Below are positions 28,634 through 40,696 of a DNA stretch of 64,000 bases, piece after piece; position 1 is the first letter of the stretch, and each line of letters opens with the position of its first letter. Under the pieces are notes generated by a model. It made no database searches, had not been told where the DNA came from, and was given only the letters and a program-made list of their open reading frames with translations. The position numbers were made by a program, and so were the translations under genes. This stretch comes from Tremella fuciformis (Eukaryota; Basidiomycota; Tremellomycetes; Tremellales; Tremellaceae), in contig CP136492.1 in assembly GCA_032768795.1 (NCBI GenBank), positions 2,232,001-2,296,000 of the forward strand, written 5' to 3'.

Positions 28634-31306
28634 CTAGTCATCCTTGCCTCTATTCTTCTTGGCCGTCTCCTGGTCGGTCCCAGATCCCGAGCCCGACCCC
28701 TCGCGATCACGGTACTTCGGTGCTCTCTCGCCGTCTTCATCTTCCTCTTCACTGTCTTCACCCATGGCAAAGACGACGTTCTCTTGTCGGACCAGTCCTT
28801 TTCGCTCGTCGTGGCCATTCTGACCGTCATGGGCTTCATAGTCCTCATCGTCTTCGGCGGATAAAGGTTGGTGCGAACCGCCTCGCTCGAGTGCGTCGAT
28901 CTCGTAGTCTTCTGCGTCCGCTTCGTCTTGAGCCAGCTCTTGCGACATGGAGAAGCGAACGTTGTCACGAGACTGAGCATATCAGCATGGAAGACAACTA
29001 GCAACATCACATCACACACCGGTCGCCATATCCAGGCAATTGCCGTGAACACAGCCAGGTATATCGTTGCCAATGAGCCGTCGAGCAGAATCCAGCGATA
29101 TCTCCAGTTATTCGGAGCGTAGTCTGAACACTCAGTTGACTCAATCGGCCATCTGGCAACTGACCCTCATTCAACCGGTTGGACAAGCTCATACTGCTGA
29201 TCACAAAGAAGGCGGCGACTGCAATGACGGCGATGATAAGAATTCGCCAGAGCCGCTTGAACATGGCGAGCTTGTAACGCTGTTTGCGAGCCTGCAAATG
29301 GAGTATCGTGCCTAGACTTAGCGAAGCCTTTGGAAAAATCGTTATATTCACCGTTCAAAGATATTATGATCCACATGAGGAAGGCAGTCAACGTCAAGGC
29401 AAGCGGGAAGATGAGCACCAGGACCAAGAGCAGTGGCGCATTCTGATGATCAGCACCCAGTGAGAGAGGGCGGGGAGTCCTCACGTCGAGCTCTACTTCG
29501 ACCGTTCCCACTGAGTACAGCACTGTCACTCAGCAAGGCCGTCTGTGATAGTCTGCCTGGGCATCACTCACCGCCAAAGACAAAGTGGAATCCGGTCAAC
29601 AGCCTCACTCTCCCCATCACCGCTCCGAGACTCTGCGTTACAACCGACAATCCCATGCTGACGATCAAGAGTAGGAAGAAGCTGAGCGAATTTCGCGCAG
29701 CATTCAGGATGGCAATTACAAAGAGGAAGGCAAGCGAGCCGGCACCGCCTCCATGCTTGTTGATGTAGCGGTAGTAGGCGAATTGCGCGAGCATTTCGAT
29801 GATAAGGAAGACGATCGTCCCGGAGATGTAGTACTGCATGGGTCTGGGCGTCAGCGGTCGCCTCCTGGCGGTGCATGGCTCACAGAAGCTCCGACAGGTT
29901 CTTCACGCAGAGATAGGCCCAGCCGCATCCCAGCGCAAAGTACGTCAAGCTGAGGAAAAGGTAGAACTGGCTGTCAGCCTGTTCGAAAGACAGAAAATCG
30001 ACTTGCGTTGATCTTTGGATACTCGACAGCTGGTAGCTCTCCCTCAAAGGTGTTCTTGAACAGGACGACGCCATTGTACTCGGCATGAGTCGCTTGCCTG
30101 CTTTCCAGCCCATCTCGTCCGCCGACCAAAGTCACAGGTACAATGCCTTCCGGGTCAGCTTGGCTGCGCTAGGAGTCGGCCCACTCACCGACACAGTAGT
30201 ACCCAGTCTTGGGTACGGCATAAGCAATGGGACCTGAGTAAGTGACCACACCCTCAGAGCCGCTAGATACTGGTACGACGCCCGCGTCCGACTCGTCCGA
30301 AGATCCATCATCTCCTGAGGGAATATCCTCGTAGTTGCCTTCGTCGTCTACTGGAAGGTCTCCCGGATCCGCGAGAAGCCCTTCGTCCGCAGCCTCCTCT
30401 TCCCCGGTAACGTCTTCATAAGGCTCGTCATCCTGACGTTTTCGCCAATCTCCAACCGTCTCTTCGAGCTCTTCGGCGAGAGTCTTGTCCTCGCCGTCGG
30501 CATCTCCTTCAGCCTCATCGACTGGAACATCCACCCAATCTGACGTGCCCTCTTCGTCGGTCGAGCCTTCTTCTTCCGCTGGAATTTCTTCCCAATCTGA
30601 CTCGCCAGTATCTGCTCCTTCCGTCGGGTATGTCTCGTCTGACGAGTCGGAAGGGGTGGATTCATCTTCTTCAGGGGTCGGATCATACGGTGATGTTGGA
30701 GTAGGGAAGGAGCCGGAGTCGAATTTGAGCGCCGAGGTGTAGATGGAGGTGTCGTCGATAGATATGGTGGAAGGGATCGAGGTAATGAAGGAGCCCAGCT
30801 GGGAAGAGGTACAGAGACCGGAACGCACTGCGCAGTTAGACAAGGGAGAATTTGGAGAAGGTTGACGACTCACCGGCTGATGTTGTGCAGATGTAGGTTT
30901 TCTATTTCATCAGCTTCTTCGTAACGGGTGGGCCGGTGAGACGCACCGGCCTATAAACACCACCCACATCGTTGTCCGGCGTATCTGCCCCGAGGTAATC
31001 GACGTCTTTCCATTCGTAGATGACCATGGCTACCTGGCCGGCAGACGACGAGTCGAAGGCCACTACAGGTCAGTGAAGCTTTCTGTGTCCTCGGTCAAGT
31101 CACTCACCCTCAATGTAGGCGTTCTTCCCACCGTACATGCCCGAACATACCTCTCGTACGGGATCCGTGTCGCGTATGGGCACTGTTCGTCAGCTGACAG
31201 ATGTCCTCGAGTCATGAATCAGGGATGTACCCAGGTATGCGGATACAGCGGAAAGTGCTGCCAATCCAGTCCATATGCCCCACATGCCTCGAGCTGCGCA
31301 CCGCAT
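28634..31306 (-). CDS. PTM1/GOST-family seven-transmembrane protein
   Basis: Thirteen exons: 31306-31231, 31182-31108, 31062-30947, 30901-30874, 30827-30189, 30146-30007, 29966-29884, 29843-29572, 29522-29485, 29442-29352, 29311-29165, 29123-29020 and 28972-28634. All phases close, 715 residues. A signal peptide (MWGIWTGLAALSAVSA) leads into a lumenal domain with CSGMYGGKNAYIEVAFD, YICTTS and AYAVPKTGYYCVG. Seven membrane helices follow (INFYLFLSLTYFALGCGWAYL, YYISGTIVFLIIEMLAQFAYYRYINKHG and so on to WRYRWILLDGSLATIYLAVFTAIAWIWRP) and a cytosolic acidic tail starting RFSMSQEL. The family acts in the Golgi/endosome system. Odd points: a lumenal insertion of about 140 mostly Asp/Glu residues containing WRKRQ, and intron 6 (29967-30006) begins GC instead of GT. 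Divergent from the Zn2Cys6 gene. Confidence 0.9.
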
Positions 31307-31848
31307 CTTGCGGTCTCACGCCAGACGGGCGACTCTCCGACGTGAAGCGAGTATTGAGACTTATGAGGTATCCCACAAGGCCTGCTGGGACCCCACAGCT
31401 AGTCGGCGCGATGAAAGAACAGAGCGAATGCTCGATACAGATGCGAATTCCACCTGACAGAGGGCGCGCCGTCTTGCCTGCTTCGGCCACGCCGCAGTCA
31501 CCACGTGGAGCCACGTGTGTTATCGGCTACCGTGAGAAAGTGAACTATCGGAGGATTACGGGTATCTGCCACGTGCTGACCGGCGGCGAGAGTGTGTTTC
31601 AGATCTTGGAGCCCCAACCTCGGCGTCGTCTCCCTGTGCCCTTGCCCTGAATTACCTCTTTTGGACCCTGAATGACCCGAGGATGGTCGAAGGAGATAGC
31701 ACATGTCCATCACGACCATTCAGTTGCTTCTTCTTCCTCATCCATCACTCGACATCCACCTATTCCTCTAATCCCACTTGACAAATTTCCTTCTGAGTGT
31801 CATAAGAGACATCGCGGCACCTCCGCACTCGGATCCCCCAAGCGGGCA
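31307..31848. other. Divergent promoter PTM1-like / Zn2Cys6 factor
   Basis: 542 bp between divergent starts. An in-frame ATG at 31672 could extend the factor by 59 residues. No recognised site. Confidence 0.45.
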
Positions 31849-34800
31849 ATGTCCCCGATCCACCCGCTGCGAAGCACCAAGGAGGAAGAGGACGAGGAGA
31901 GGCGGTCAAAGCCATTGCGAAAAGGACCGCCGAGTTGCATGGAATGTGTGAGATTGAAGCTCAAGGTGGGTTGTTGAAGAGTGATAGGAGTATCAGGTCT
32001 GACTCCAGTGCACTCGCTCGTGGCCATGCGACAACTGCGTCAGGAGGGGCTGCTCGTCGCTCTGCCCAAACGGCACGATGAGGCCAAAGTAAGGGTCCTT
32101 TGCCCACCACCCCGCCGGCCATCGATCAACATGACCATCGAATGAAGCTGATACAGAAGAGACGATCTCAAGATGCAGAAGAAAGTCAAGGCCCTGCTCA
32201 AGGAAAACGAGCACCTCAAATCCATGCTCGCGGCAAGTCACAATCACACCCTCACACCGGACGCAGACGGCGAGTGGGAGTTTGACAACCCCATGTCGTC
32301 CACAGAGGCACAACGGCCCGTCAACATGTCGTCTTCGTCCTCGTCCTCGAATGTTCTGCCCACACCACCTGACCTGCGAGCGTTCTCGCACTCGCCAGAC
32401 CAACACGGTATCGAACACCGAAGGGGATCTTCTTCTTCAGAAGCCCATTCCAGTCTAGTGCGTGGCACTCCTTTTCCCGTTCCACCACCCGAGGCTACTG
32501 CAGCACTGATAGGCAAGATGCACTCGCACTCCCATTCCCACTCCAACGCAGGTCCCTCGCCCAACATTGCACTAAACGGGCAGATGGTCTCGCCGGCTTC
32601 TCAGATATCCTCGGCCAACACACCTCCGATTCACATGCCACGCACGACCCATGATGGCAAGTCCCTGAAACCGATTCGAGAGATCGCAGATGACCCGCGG
32701 CACTCGATTCCCCCCGAGCGCAAGGTTGCTTCGGCTTCTGGATTCGGATCGGGCATCATGAACTGGGATTGGGTCGAGGGCGATGCTCAGTTCTGCGGGC
32801 GCGGTGCGGGAGCCATGTATCTTGTGGATGAGGGGGAGCCGTCTGTGTGTCCAACTTCCTCCCGTCTCGCTCCCCTCTGACGACATAGGCGGAAAGGACA
32901 GGCGCCGACGCCCTCGCCGGTTTTCCCTTTGCATCCCTCGATTCGTCCATATTGTCGCGATTCCACGAGTGGTTGCCGAGTTTCGATCATGCCATCCGGA
33001 TGCTTCACGTATATTGTACGGCGATTACTAATCCCTCTCGCGACATGAACTGACGGCCAGTCGACCGAGTCGAGTGGATGTACACGCCTACTGACCGCCT
33101 TTCAATCGAAGAAGTCCTCGAGACTGTCTACACCTCGTCGCAGCAAGGCGGCCTTTATTCTGTGGCTCCACACCGACTCGCCACTTTTTTCATCGCCCTC
33201 GCACTCGGGTCCATGTTTGCAGACTCGACTTCCGGGCTCACCTACTTTGACCATCACTCATGCTTCGCGGCCGCCTGTGCACTTCTCACTCTGCCCAGTC
33301 AACACTTTATGGTCCGGCACTCGCTTGCCTCGGTCGAAGCGCTGCATATGTCGGTGTCATATCTCTTTTCGACCCACCAGCCAGAATCGGCCAGAGCTGC
33401 ATGGCCTCTGCTGGGGGTCTGCATCCGTACAGCATGCGCCATGGGTCTCCACAGAGATGCCTCCAAGTGGGGTCTTAAGGACGTCGAGGCGGAAAAGCGC
33501 CAAAGACTGTGGTGGGACTGCGTGACGTATGACCTGCTGTAAGTGTCTCAAGCGCGGCTCACCTCGGCTCTGGCTGATCAAAGACAATCGCTTAACTTTG
33601 GCCGTCCTTACAGCAGTCCGCTGCACCTGTCGGATGCGCCCCCTCCGACTTTCGCTGAGTCGCTCAACCCGCAGACCAAGCGCTTTCCAAAATCGCAGTC
33701 CGATTACGAATTTCACGACCTCAAGTATCGTCTGATGAGACGGTTCGTCAAGGTCTTGGATTGTTTGGGTGCGCCCGAATTACCGGGCTACGATGTCGTA
33801 TTACGATTAGACGGCGAGTTGAAGGCGGTAGCGAGAGAGGCGCCAGGCTGGTTGAGATGGGACGAATCCCCCTCGTTCCGTGAAGTGGCAATGGACGACA
33901 AGCAGGGTGCGAGGGCGGCACAGGCGCACATGTCTGCTCTGATGCTGCACAAGGCGCTACTTGGTAGGTTTCGTTTCGATTCGAGCTAGGTACCGCGGCT
34001 GACGAGTTCAGCGCTGCACCGTCCATGGTTCTTCCAGGCGATCTCGACTGGATCGGAACCCCTTCGCAGTCCGTATGCTGCATCTTTCAACGCATGCGTA
34101 TTTTCCGCTCGGAAACATACCCAGATCATGGCAGGTATACTGCGTCAGTGTCCTACCGCAGCGTATCGATGGTGGTTCTTCCTATGTGAGTATTCGAAAT
34201 GTGCGGCAGATAAAGAATTGACGGTAGTCCACGCGTATACCGCTGCCATCATTCAGGCTGCGGTTCTCCTTCGTCTGCCGCACTCGATGATGTCAGACGA
34301 TATCCGCCGCGACTTTCAAGACTCATTCCGCGTGATCGAGGGGATGAGCGAGAAGAGCGGCATGGCGAAACGCGCTATGCCTATGTTGCGGATACTGAAA
34401 GGTCGGATCGAGCCGGTGAGAGAACCGAGTGCTACTGCTCTGTCCGGCAGGGGCTTGTGGACGGATCGGACCCATGACCAGTCTGCTCACGGGTGAGCTC
34501 TATTGCATTCCCCGCCTGGGCTCGAATTTCTCGGAAGCTGAAGCATAGTCCGCCCCCGCTTTATGGAAGGCCGGTCGGAATGGGCTACACCTATCAGCCC
34601 TCCCCACCTGAACTTCTCGTCCCTCGTCCTGCTGGCGCGGCGCCGCCGACTCAGCACCCGAATCCGCACCCTCTGCCGCACCCTCATCCCAATTCAGGCT
34701 CTTTCAGTGCGCCAGTGATGAATCCCGAGTCAATCATACCCGACCCGGCTCAGTTCCTGACTGCCGAAGAACTGCCTATTCAGTATCAAGATCCAGCAGC

Positions 34801-35044
34801 TTGGGCCGAGCTCGACCCGCTTCTGCAGACTCTGTAAGCTCAAACTATCTCCGAGTTGGTCAGTACACCGGCTGACCCCGCTAGATTCCACTGGAACGCC
34901 AACAACGACGCCGGGATGCCGATCGGCGTTGATCAGCCCGTACCAGGTATGGCGACGCATTTCTTCCCCTCGGTCCTTGCCCACGGTATCCCGGCACAGA
35001 CGCAGGCGGTCCCACTCGACTCGCTCATCTTGCACGGGCCGTAG
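31849..35044 (+). CDS. Zn2Cys6 fungal-specific transcription factor
   Basis: Ten exons: 31849-31965, 32009-32088, 32157-32844, 32889-33015, 33061-33538, 33584-33963, 34012-34185, 34228-34492, 34549-34833 and 34885-35044; 917 residues with all phases closed. The binuclear cluster CMECVRLKLKCTRSWPCDNCVRRGCSSLC (residues 30-58, CX2CX6CX5CX2CX8C) is split by intron 1. A short coiled coil follows (KVKALLKENEHLKSMLAAS), then a Ser/Pro-rich linker and the fungal-TF middle homology region from about 290 (FDRVEWMYTPTDR, AALALGS-like FFIALALGSMFADS, WWDCVTYDLLQSLNFGRPYS). The C-terminus is Pro/His-rich, with possible activation sequence near FLTAEELPIQYQD. Nuclear DNA-binding regulator; targets unknown. 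The alternative start is ATG 31672. The nearest catabolic cluster begins 4.2 kb downstream, so a role there is only a guess. Confidence 0.92.
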
Positions 35045-35568
35045 TCGTCGCCTACAGTACTTTCGGCTGCGGTGTATGGCTTGGTTTGGATTGATACACA
35101 GGAATACATCTGTTTTACGAGGATCCCAATATCGATACCACCATGAGGCGATGACCAGGATTGTGAATTTCCGTGGCTCTGTGCAGTGTAATTTCGTACG
35201 TTGTGAAGTTGTATAAAGCGTGTCCAATAGATTATGCGCCAGCATGTGCATCCCCATCTACCCATCTACATCATCCATCTATGCATAGCATCTTTCTCAA
35301 GTCTTCCTCTTGGTGGTGTGAGGTGATGCGAATGATGAGGTGGAGGTTGTCCGCGGTTGACTCACTCGTCCGCAGCTGTCTCTTCTCTTCTCTTCTCTTT
35401 CTCTTTCTCTCTGTCTCGACAGTATTGCCAGTCCAGCTTGGCCCGGCGGGAGCAGAGACATTCTCACCATCAGCACAGCGTAGGTTCATCCTCCCGACTA
35501 CTAGTAGAGCGAGCTAACACTCCAAGTGAGGCGACTCACCGCTCGCCACCCACCCAATCACCCTCAAG
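35045..35568. other. Intergenic region with a pyrimidine tract
   Basis: 524 bp. A CT-rich run (TCTTCTCTTCTCTTTCTC type) at about 35383-35412 lies just upstream of a CGACAG, typical of a core promoter or a 5' UTR intron end. Confidence 0.4.
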
Positions 35569-37195
35569 ATGCCCGTCGCCCTCCCACACACCTCTCTCCC
35601 AAGCGAAGTCTTCCCACCCGAGGTCCTCAGACTCATCGCAACGCACCTCGAGGTCAGCGGATCACTCTACACACTGCTCCAGCTCGCCCTCGCGTCCAAG
35701 CGCACGTTCGAGACGGCCGCTCCGGCTCTATATAAGACGCTGTACTTTACGCCCGTGAGCGTGAAGACGATGGAGTTGGCCCTGGCGAGGATCAGGCTTC
35801 CTAAGCCCCCTCGCCATCCGCCTCCCCCTCAAGCCTCTACCTCTACCTCCACGGCTACCACTACCACATCCACCGCCCCTGCCGCCCTTACCCCAAACGC
35901 CATCCCGGCCGCCCTCACCACCCCTGTCCCCACAACGGGCGCCCTCAGGGGCGTCACGGAGGAGACAGAGCGCCCTACAGCGCACGACTGGCTCGCAGCG
36001 CAGGCGTGGCATGCCAGCCCAGGTATCCGACTGCTCAAGTGTTTCCGCTATACCGAGGCCATCCGCGTATGGGACGAGGTCCTTGAGCAAGACGGCCGGC
36101 AGCTCTTGCGTGTCGCGACTGCCTGGAATGCCCTTGGCCCTGGGCGGAATACCGTCCTGATAGATCGGTGCAAGACGATTGTAGTTCTCCCTGATTGGCC
36201 CCCACTCAAGGCGGACCCGGTGAGTGGTACGGGTGATAGTAGAACGGAGTCGCTCACTTCAGCCGGCTACGGCTGGGCAAGGAAGTGATTCCGCCCAAGC
36301 GGCAGTGAGCACTGCCGCCGCCGAAGCTCGTGCATCGACAGGGGAGCAGGACGAGCAGGCGGACTCGAGTTCCGACAAAGAGCAAGAAGTTGGCGCCGAG
36401 AATGAAGAGGGAGAGGACGACGACGAGGAGAGTGACGACGAAGACGACGATGACGATGACGACGACGAGGAGATCGGCACGGACGACGAGATCGAAAATA
36501 GGCTGCACTGCACCCTGGCGGCGGCGCTCGAAGTCGCGACCGCCCCCAAACACATCTGCGACCGCCAACCCCTCATGCTCTGCCACGACGCTTCCGTCCC
36601 CGTGCTGCCCCAGGAAGAAATCATCGACGGCGGCTCGTTCGTCCCCAGAGACACGTGCCTCCTCCACCTAAGGGACATCGACTCGGTAGAGACCGTCAAC
36701 TGCCACGACGTCAGCTACCGTCCTTTCGACGTCATCCACCGTCTGGCCAGTCCGAAGATCATCACCGTGTCGTTCTCCTCCGCCGTGGACCCGCTCACGG
36801 GGCCTCCCATGGAGTCGGCGGTCCTCGAGCGCGAGATCGAGCGGTACCACCGTAAACGACTCCGGCACCTCGTGGAGATTTCGCAGATAACCATGCTCTA
36901 CGACCCGGACCACTTCGACAGGCAGCTCGTCGTCCTCAATCCCGCGGGCCATCTCAGTGCAGAAGGCCCACTTGGCCCCTCGGCAGGAGCGGCCGCGCAC
37001 CCCCTACTACCCTTTTTGGCCGATGAAGATACTTGGGAGAGCCTCGCCATCGCCGAGTTTGAGGATCAGTATGATGCATGGGAGGACAATCGTATAGTCC
37101 CCACCCTTGAAGAGTGCAAGGCGAGGATCAGGATTGTCAGGAAGGGGGAGCGTGATTCGGTTCCTCTCTGTCCGGCGTGTGGCGAGCCAGCCTGA
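35569..37195 (+). CDS. F-box-like protein with an acidic insertion
   Basis: Exons 35569-36219 and 36263-37195, phase 0, 527 residues. The N-terminus LPSEVFPPEVLRLIATHLEVSG, LLQLALASKRTFETAAPALYKTLYF has the F-box pattern (helix, LASK, P.LY). The middle is low complexity, including an Asp/Glu tract of about 40 residues (36400-36500). The C-terminal part has an ordered region (LLHLRDIDSVETVNCHD, RPFDVIHRLASPKIITVSFSSAVDP) and ends CPACGEPA. F-box proteins bring substrates to SCF ubiquitin ligases; the assignment rests on the N-terminal pattern only. A second F-box-like gene follows on the same strand 255 bp downstream. Confidence 0.7.
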
Positions 37196-37449
37196 GCATT
37201 TACCGGTCGGAACACCATGTATGTATGTGTGTAGTTCATGCATCAACATGTCTCTGTGCTGTATGCTGGGGTGGAGCTTTGCAGGTATCACTCTCCTTTC
37301 ACTCCTACTTTACATAGCGCTGACGCTCCTTTGCATCTGCCTACTTTGTCTCTCAGCCTCTCTCTGCGCACAGCTGCAACACCTCAGACTCGCTCGCTTG
37401 CTCTTGGTCTTCCACGATCCTACTCCCACCCTCTACAGAAGAGGGTAGC

Positions 37450-38613
37450 ATGCCTGTCCTGACCGATAAGGTGCTCCAACACCTCGGCACCATCCTCGCA
37501 GACGAACACCAACAAGCCACCCTCGCCTCGCTGGCAGTATGCTCCACCGCCTTCTACAGACTCTTCATGCCTCTCCTATACCACCGCCTCGACCTCACCG
37601 GCCCCCGCACCTCTTCGTCCGTCGGCTCCCTGAACCCGTTCGAGCTGTTCGACCCTGCGCGGCTGGACGACCCCCACCCCACGCTCGCCCTGCGTGGTTC
37701 CGCACGCACGCTGGACGGAGCGGCGGTCATTGCTGCCAAACAGCGGCATGTGCGATTAGCCTGGGCCGCCAGCCAGGTGGTCAAGCTCGTCATTACTGAT
37801 CGGCAGCTGTTTCAGGCTGTGCCGACATTCTGTCAGCTCGCCAGGAGACTGAGGGGCGATCGGCCGCCGAGGCTGGCGTTTCCGAAGCTCAAAGAGCTGG
37901 TCGTCCTTCCTCACCCTCTCGACGCCCCTGCAGAGCTGCAAGTTGTACCACACGAGGTGGACAAGATGAAGACGACCGGGTCCGACCGCCTCTGCGACGC
38001 ACTCTTGCTCGCCTGCGAGCTGAAATATATCTGTATTCGACCTTCCGCAGCCGTCCTCCAGCGTGACAGTATCTCTGGCGGCGCCCTACGCAAGCCGACG
38101 CAAATCGCCAAGTGGCTCAGCGCGCTCGGGGAGCGCGGCCTGCCCAAGATCCTCACGTGGCACGCGGTGTCCCTGCTCGATCTACCCATTGACGACTCGC
38201 ACCCTACTCGCAGCACCCGAGTAGAGCTCGTTTTACCACAATCACAAGATGAGCCGAAAGATATGAATGGCTTAGCGGCGCAGGCTAATGGGAGCTGGAT
38301 GGTGCGCCGGTGGCTAAGGCCCGAATGGACGCTCGGCAGGGCCAAGAGCACCTTGCCTCAAGTGCTCGTTGTCAATCCTCAAGGATACGCCAAAGGTGCT
38401 GATCCCAAGAGCACCCAGAGCGACGGGGCGGCGAGACAGGTCGAGTGGCTGAAAGTGTGGGCGGCCTATCGGAAAGTATGGAACGAGCAGCGGGCGAAGC
38501 AAGTCAAGGCGGGCGTGCCGGAGCGGGAGTTGCCGCGCTGGGTGGACGTGCAGGATTGCCTGATGTTGGGTATTGCGGGCAGTCAGGCGCGCTGCGGCGC
38601 GTGCCGTGACTGA
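37450..38613 (+). CDS. F-box-like protein
   Basis: Single exon, ATG 37450, 387 residues. LASLAVCSTAFYRLFMPLLYHRLDLTG near residue 30 matches the second half of an F-box in the same way as the upstream gene. The body has Leu-rich segments resembling irregular LRR-type folds (FPKLKELVVLPHP, CELKYICIRP) and a C-terminal helical region LKVWAAYRKVWNEQRAKQ. The end CGACRD recalls the CPACGEP end of its neighbour, so the two may be diverged tandem paralogues. Probable SCF substrate adaptor by inference. Confidence 0.68.
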   Translation: MPVLTDKVLQHLGTILADEHQQATLASLAVCSTAFYRLFMPLLYHRLDLTGPRTSSSVGSLNPFELFDPARLDDPHPTLALRGSARTLDGAAVIAAKQRHVRLAWAASQVVKLVITDRQLFQAVPTFCQLARRLRGDRPPRLAFPKLKELVVLPHPLDAPAELQVVPHEVDKMKTTGSDRLCDALLLACELKYICIRPSAAVLQRDSISGGALRKPTQIAKWLSALGERGLPKILTWHAVSLLDLPIDDSHPTRSTRVELVLPQSQDEPKDMNGLAAQANGSWMVRRWLRPEWTLGRAKSTLPQVLVVNPQGYAKGADPKSTQSDGAARQVEWLKVWAAYRKVWNEQRAKQVKAGVPERELPRWVDVQDCLMLGIAGSQARCGACRD

Positions 38614-39286
38614 CTCCCATTCTCCATAGTATGTACGCAGTATGGGTCGTATCTCTTCTTGACCGTAGATGCTGTTCCTCAATGTGGCACTTTTGCCTTT
38701 TTCGGGTGCCGGGGAGGTGCCACATTCGCACGGTGAAGTCGTACTCCTCATGGTCCGTGCTCGGAGCATTGATTCCGAGCCATCCCGACCCACGATGTGA
38801 TGAGACAATCCATCACTGTCACTCTCTCCTCACCTCGGTGACGGCTCCGGCATTTGACATGGCGAGCACAGCGTACTGTAGTCGCACGACCAAGATCCGA
38901 GCCCTCCTTCCGGGCATCCTAGCGCAAGACCCCGCTTTGCCTCCGGTGAACAGGCTTTGCGCTACCGTGCCACCCCGGCGCTCGGGCTCTCCATCACGCA
39001 TCACGCATCACGGACCATCGCACTTTTCGCTTCTAGCCTGTTCAAAGCTGCTGATGCGACATCGACGTTGGCTTCACTGATCGCGCACCAATGTCAGTAT
39101 GCCTAGTGGGACCCCGAAACGCGGAGATTTGGCCGAGAAGCTTGCACCCTGCACCCTCGGCGCCCGCTTGCTTCGCGCTTCCCTTGCCGACTCTAGGGGT
39201 CGGCGTCAAAAGGTCCTCCGCCAGCTACACTCACCTCCACAACTCCAAGTAGTCGACATTGACTGGGACTGGGAACGCTGGCGGTC
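38614..39286. other. Intergenic region
   Basis: 673 bp upstream of the acetate-transporter-family gene. A frame around 38869 is short and not supported. Confidence 0.4.
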
Positions 39287-40559
39287 ATGTCTGACGAGAA
39301 CCACAACGACGTGGAGAAGGCTATAGCGCCTCCGAGGCTGGCGAGGCAGATCACACCGGGAGGTCATCCGGTTGACTACTCCCACCCTGCTCTGCCACCA
39401 CAGCATGTGAGCCTCGCAACTGTGAGCGGCTGACTGAGCGAGGCGCTGAAGGGGTAGAGAAAGTATGGCAATCCCGTCCCTCTCGGGCTGACTTCATTCG
39501 GCTGCGGATTCTTCCTGGCCTCTGCGACGCAGCTATACGGTGGGTGTCGTCAGAGTATTAGCATCATGTCCAGCTGACCGGCAGCTCGAGGTGTGCACGA
39601 TGCAAATGTCGTCGTTCCTGTTGTCAGTGAGTGTCTTCTTACTGCAGCGTGAGCCTAACTGACTCTCAGTCTTGTATGGCGGTATCACTCAGTCGTAGGC
39701 TCTCTCAGCCGAGCACAGCGCAAGGGACTGAGGTCAGGCTGTGCGGGTGGTGGGAGATGTTTCTCGGTAACACATACTCGTGAGTCGCTCGATGAATCAT
39801 TAGGCTCGATTCTGACTCCAAGTGCTACAATCGTGAGCCTATCCAAACATGGGGCGGTCTAGTAGAGGGATCGGCTCACGATAGTTCGGGAGCTACGGCG
39901 CATTCAATCTCACCTACGGCGCTCTCTATCTGCCGGGTACGTCCCCTGGGCATACCACATCTGGGATTGACAAGTAGCCTTCGGCGTGGTCCAGGCATAC
40001 CAGAACTCCGACGGGAGCATGAAGCCCGAGTTCAACCAGGCTCTCGGACTATGGTCGATTGCCTGGATGATGTGCGTCAGCTAGTTGGAGAATAGTCTTC
40101 TGAGCTGACGCGTAGGGTGACTGTGCTTTTCATCGTTGGCTCCCTGCGCTCTTCCGTCGCCGTCTTGGCCACATTGGTGTTCACGGCTTTGGTCCGCTCA
40201 GCTGCCATGTCAGAAGGTTCTAGCTGATCAAGCCAGAATCTCATGTGCTCCGCGATCAACCTCTTCATTGGTGAGTCTGTACCGCTTAGAAGTTCTGGGA
40301 GCTGATAAGCAGGTCTGGACGGAGTCCGTGTCGCCGCTGGTGAGTAGAAGAGATACATGTGAACCATTGACAGTGGCTGATAACAGGCGTGTTTGGTATG
40401 CTGGCGACTGCTACCGCTTGGTGGGCTGCCATGTCTGGATTCTGGACAAGAGTGAGTTTGCGAGCCAGGACGTGCCAAAGACACTTATAGCAGGACGCGA
40501 CATTCGAGTTCATCCGTATTGGGCCTATCGACCTCTCACGGAAAGACAAGACGACCTAA
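39287..40559 (+). CDS. GPR1/FUN34/YaaH-family (acetate/ammonium) transporter
   Basis: Thirteen exons: 39287-39406, 39458-39539, 39585-39626, 39670-39694, 39738-39779, 39823-39832, 39885-39936, 39978-40071, 40116-40191, 40237-40270, 40313-40339, 40387-40451 and 40491-40559. The total is 738 nt, 245 residues, every phase closing. Family blocks: KYGNPVPLGLTSFGCGFFLASATQL, the ILYGGITQSLCGWWEMFLGNTYSATIFGSYGAFNLTYG signature, ALGLWSIAWMMVTVLF, and the last helix GMLATATAWWAAMSGFW. These six-helix membrane proteins move acetate (AatA/Ady2) or ammonium. Exon 6 is only 10 nt and exon 4 only 25, so gene finders are likely to miss parts. Donor and acceptor choice was guided by family alignment; exon 10's upstream donor GTCCGC is the weakest. 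Confidence 0.87.
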
Positions 40560-40696
40560 ACCTACAAGTATATACTCGAGCCTCCTTGCGCATACGCCGC
40601 ACCATATTGTCCAATAGCCCCTTCTATAATTGCCGATGCACTTGTCCATCCTCATTGCATATATACCTGCACATTGTCGTCGACGTATGCGGCCGT

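Noticed and set aside
31672..31848. Extended N-terminus of the Zn2Cys6 factor from ATG 31672
   Set aside because: The added 59 residues are low complexity and not family-like; kept only as an alternative start.
35383..35412. CT-rich run as a microsatellite or structural element
   Set aside because: Ordinary pyrimidine tract of a fungal core promoter or 5' UTR intron.
38869..39080. A short plus-strand gene before the acetate-transporter-family gene
   Set aside because: About 70 residues, low complexity, overlapped by a minus-strand frame; no support.
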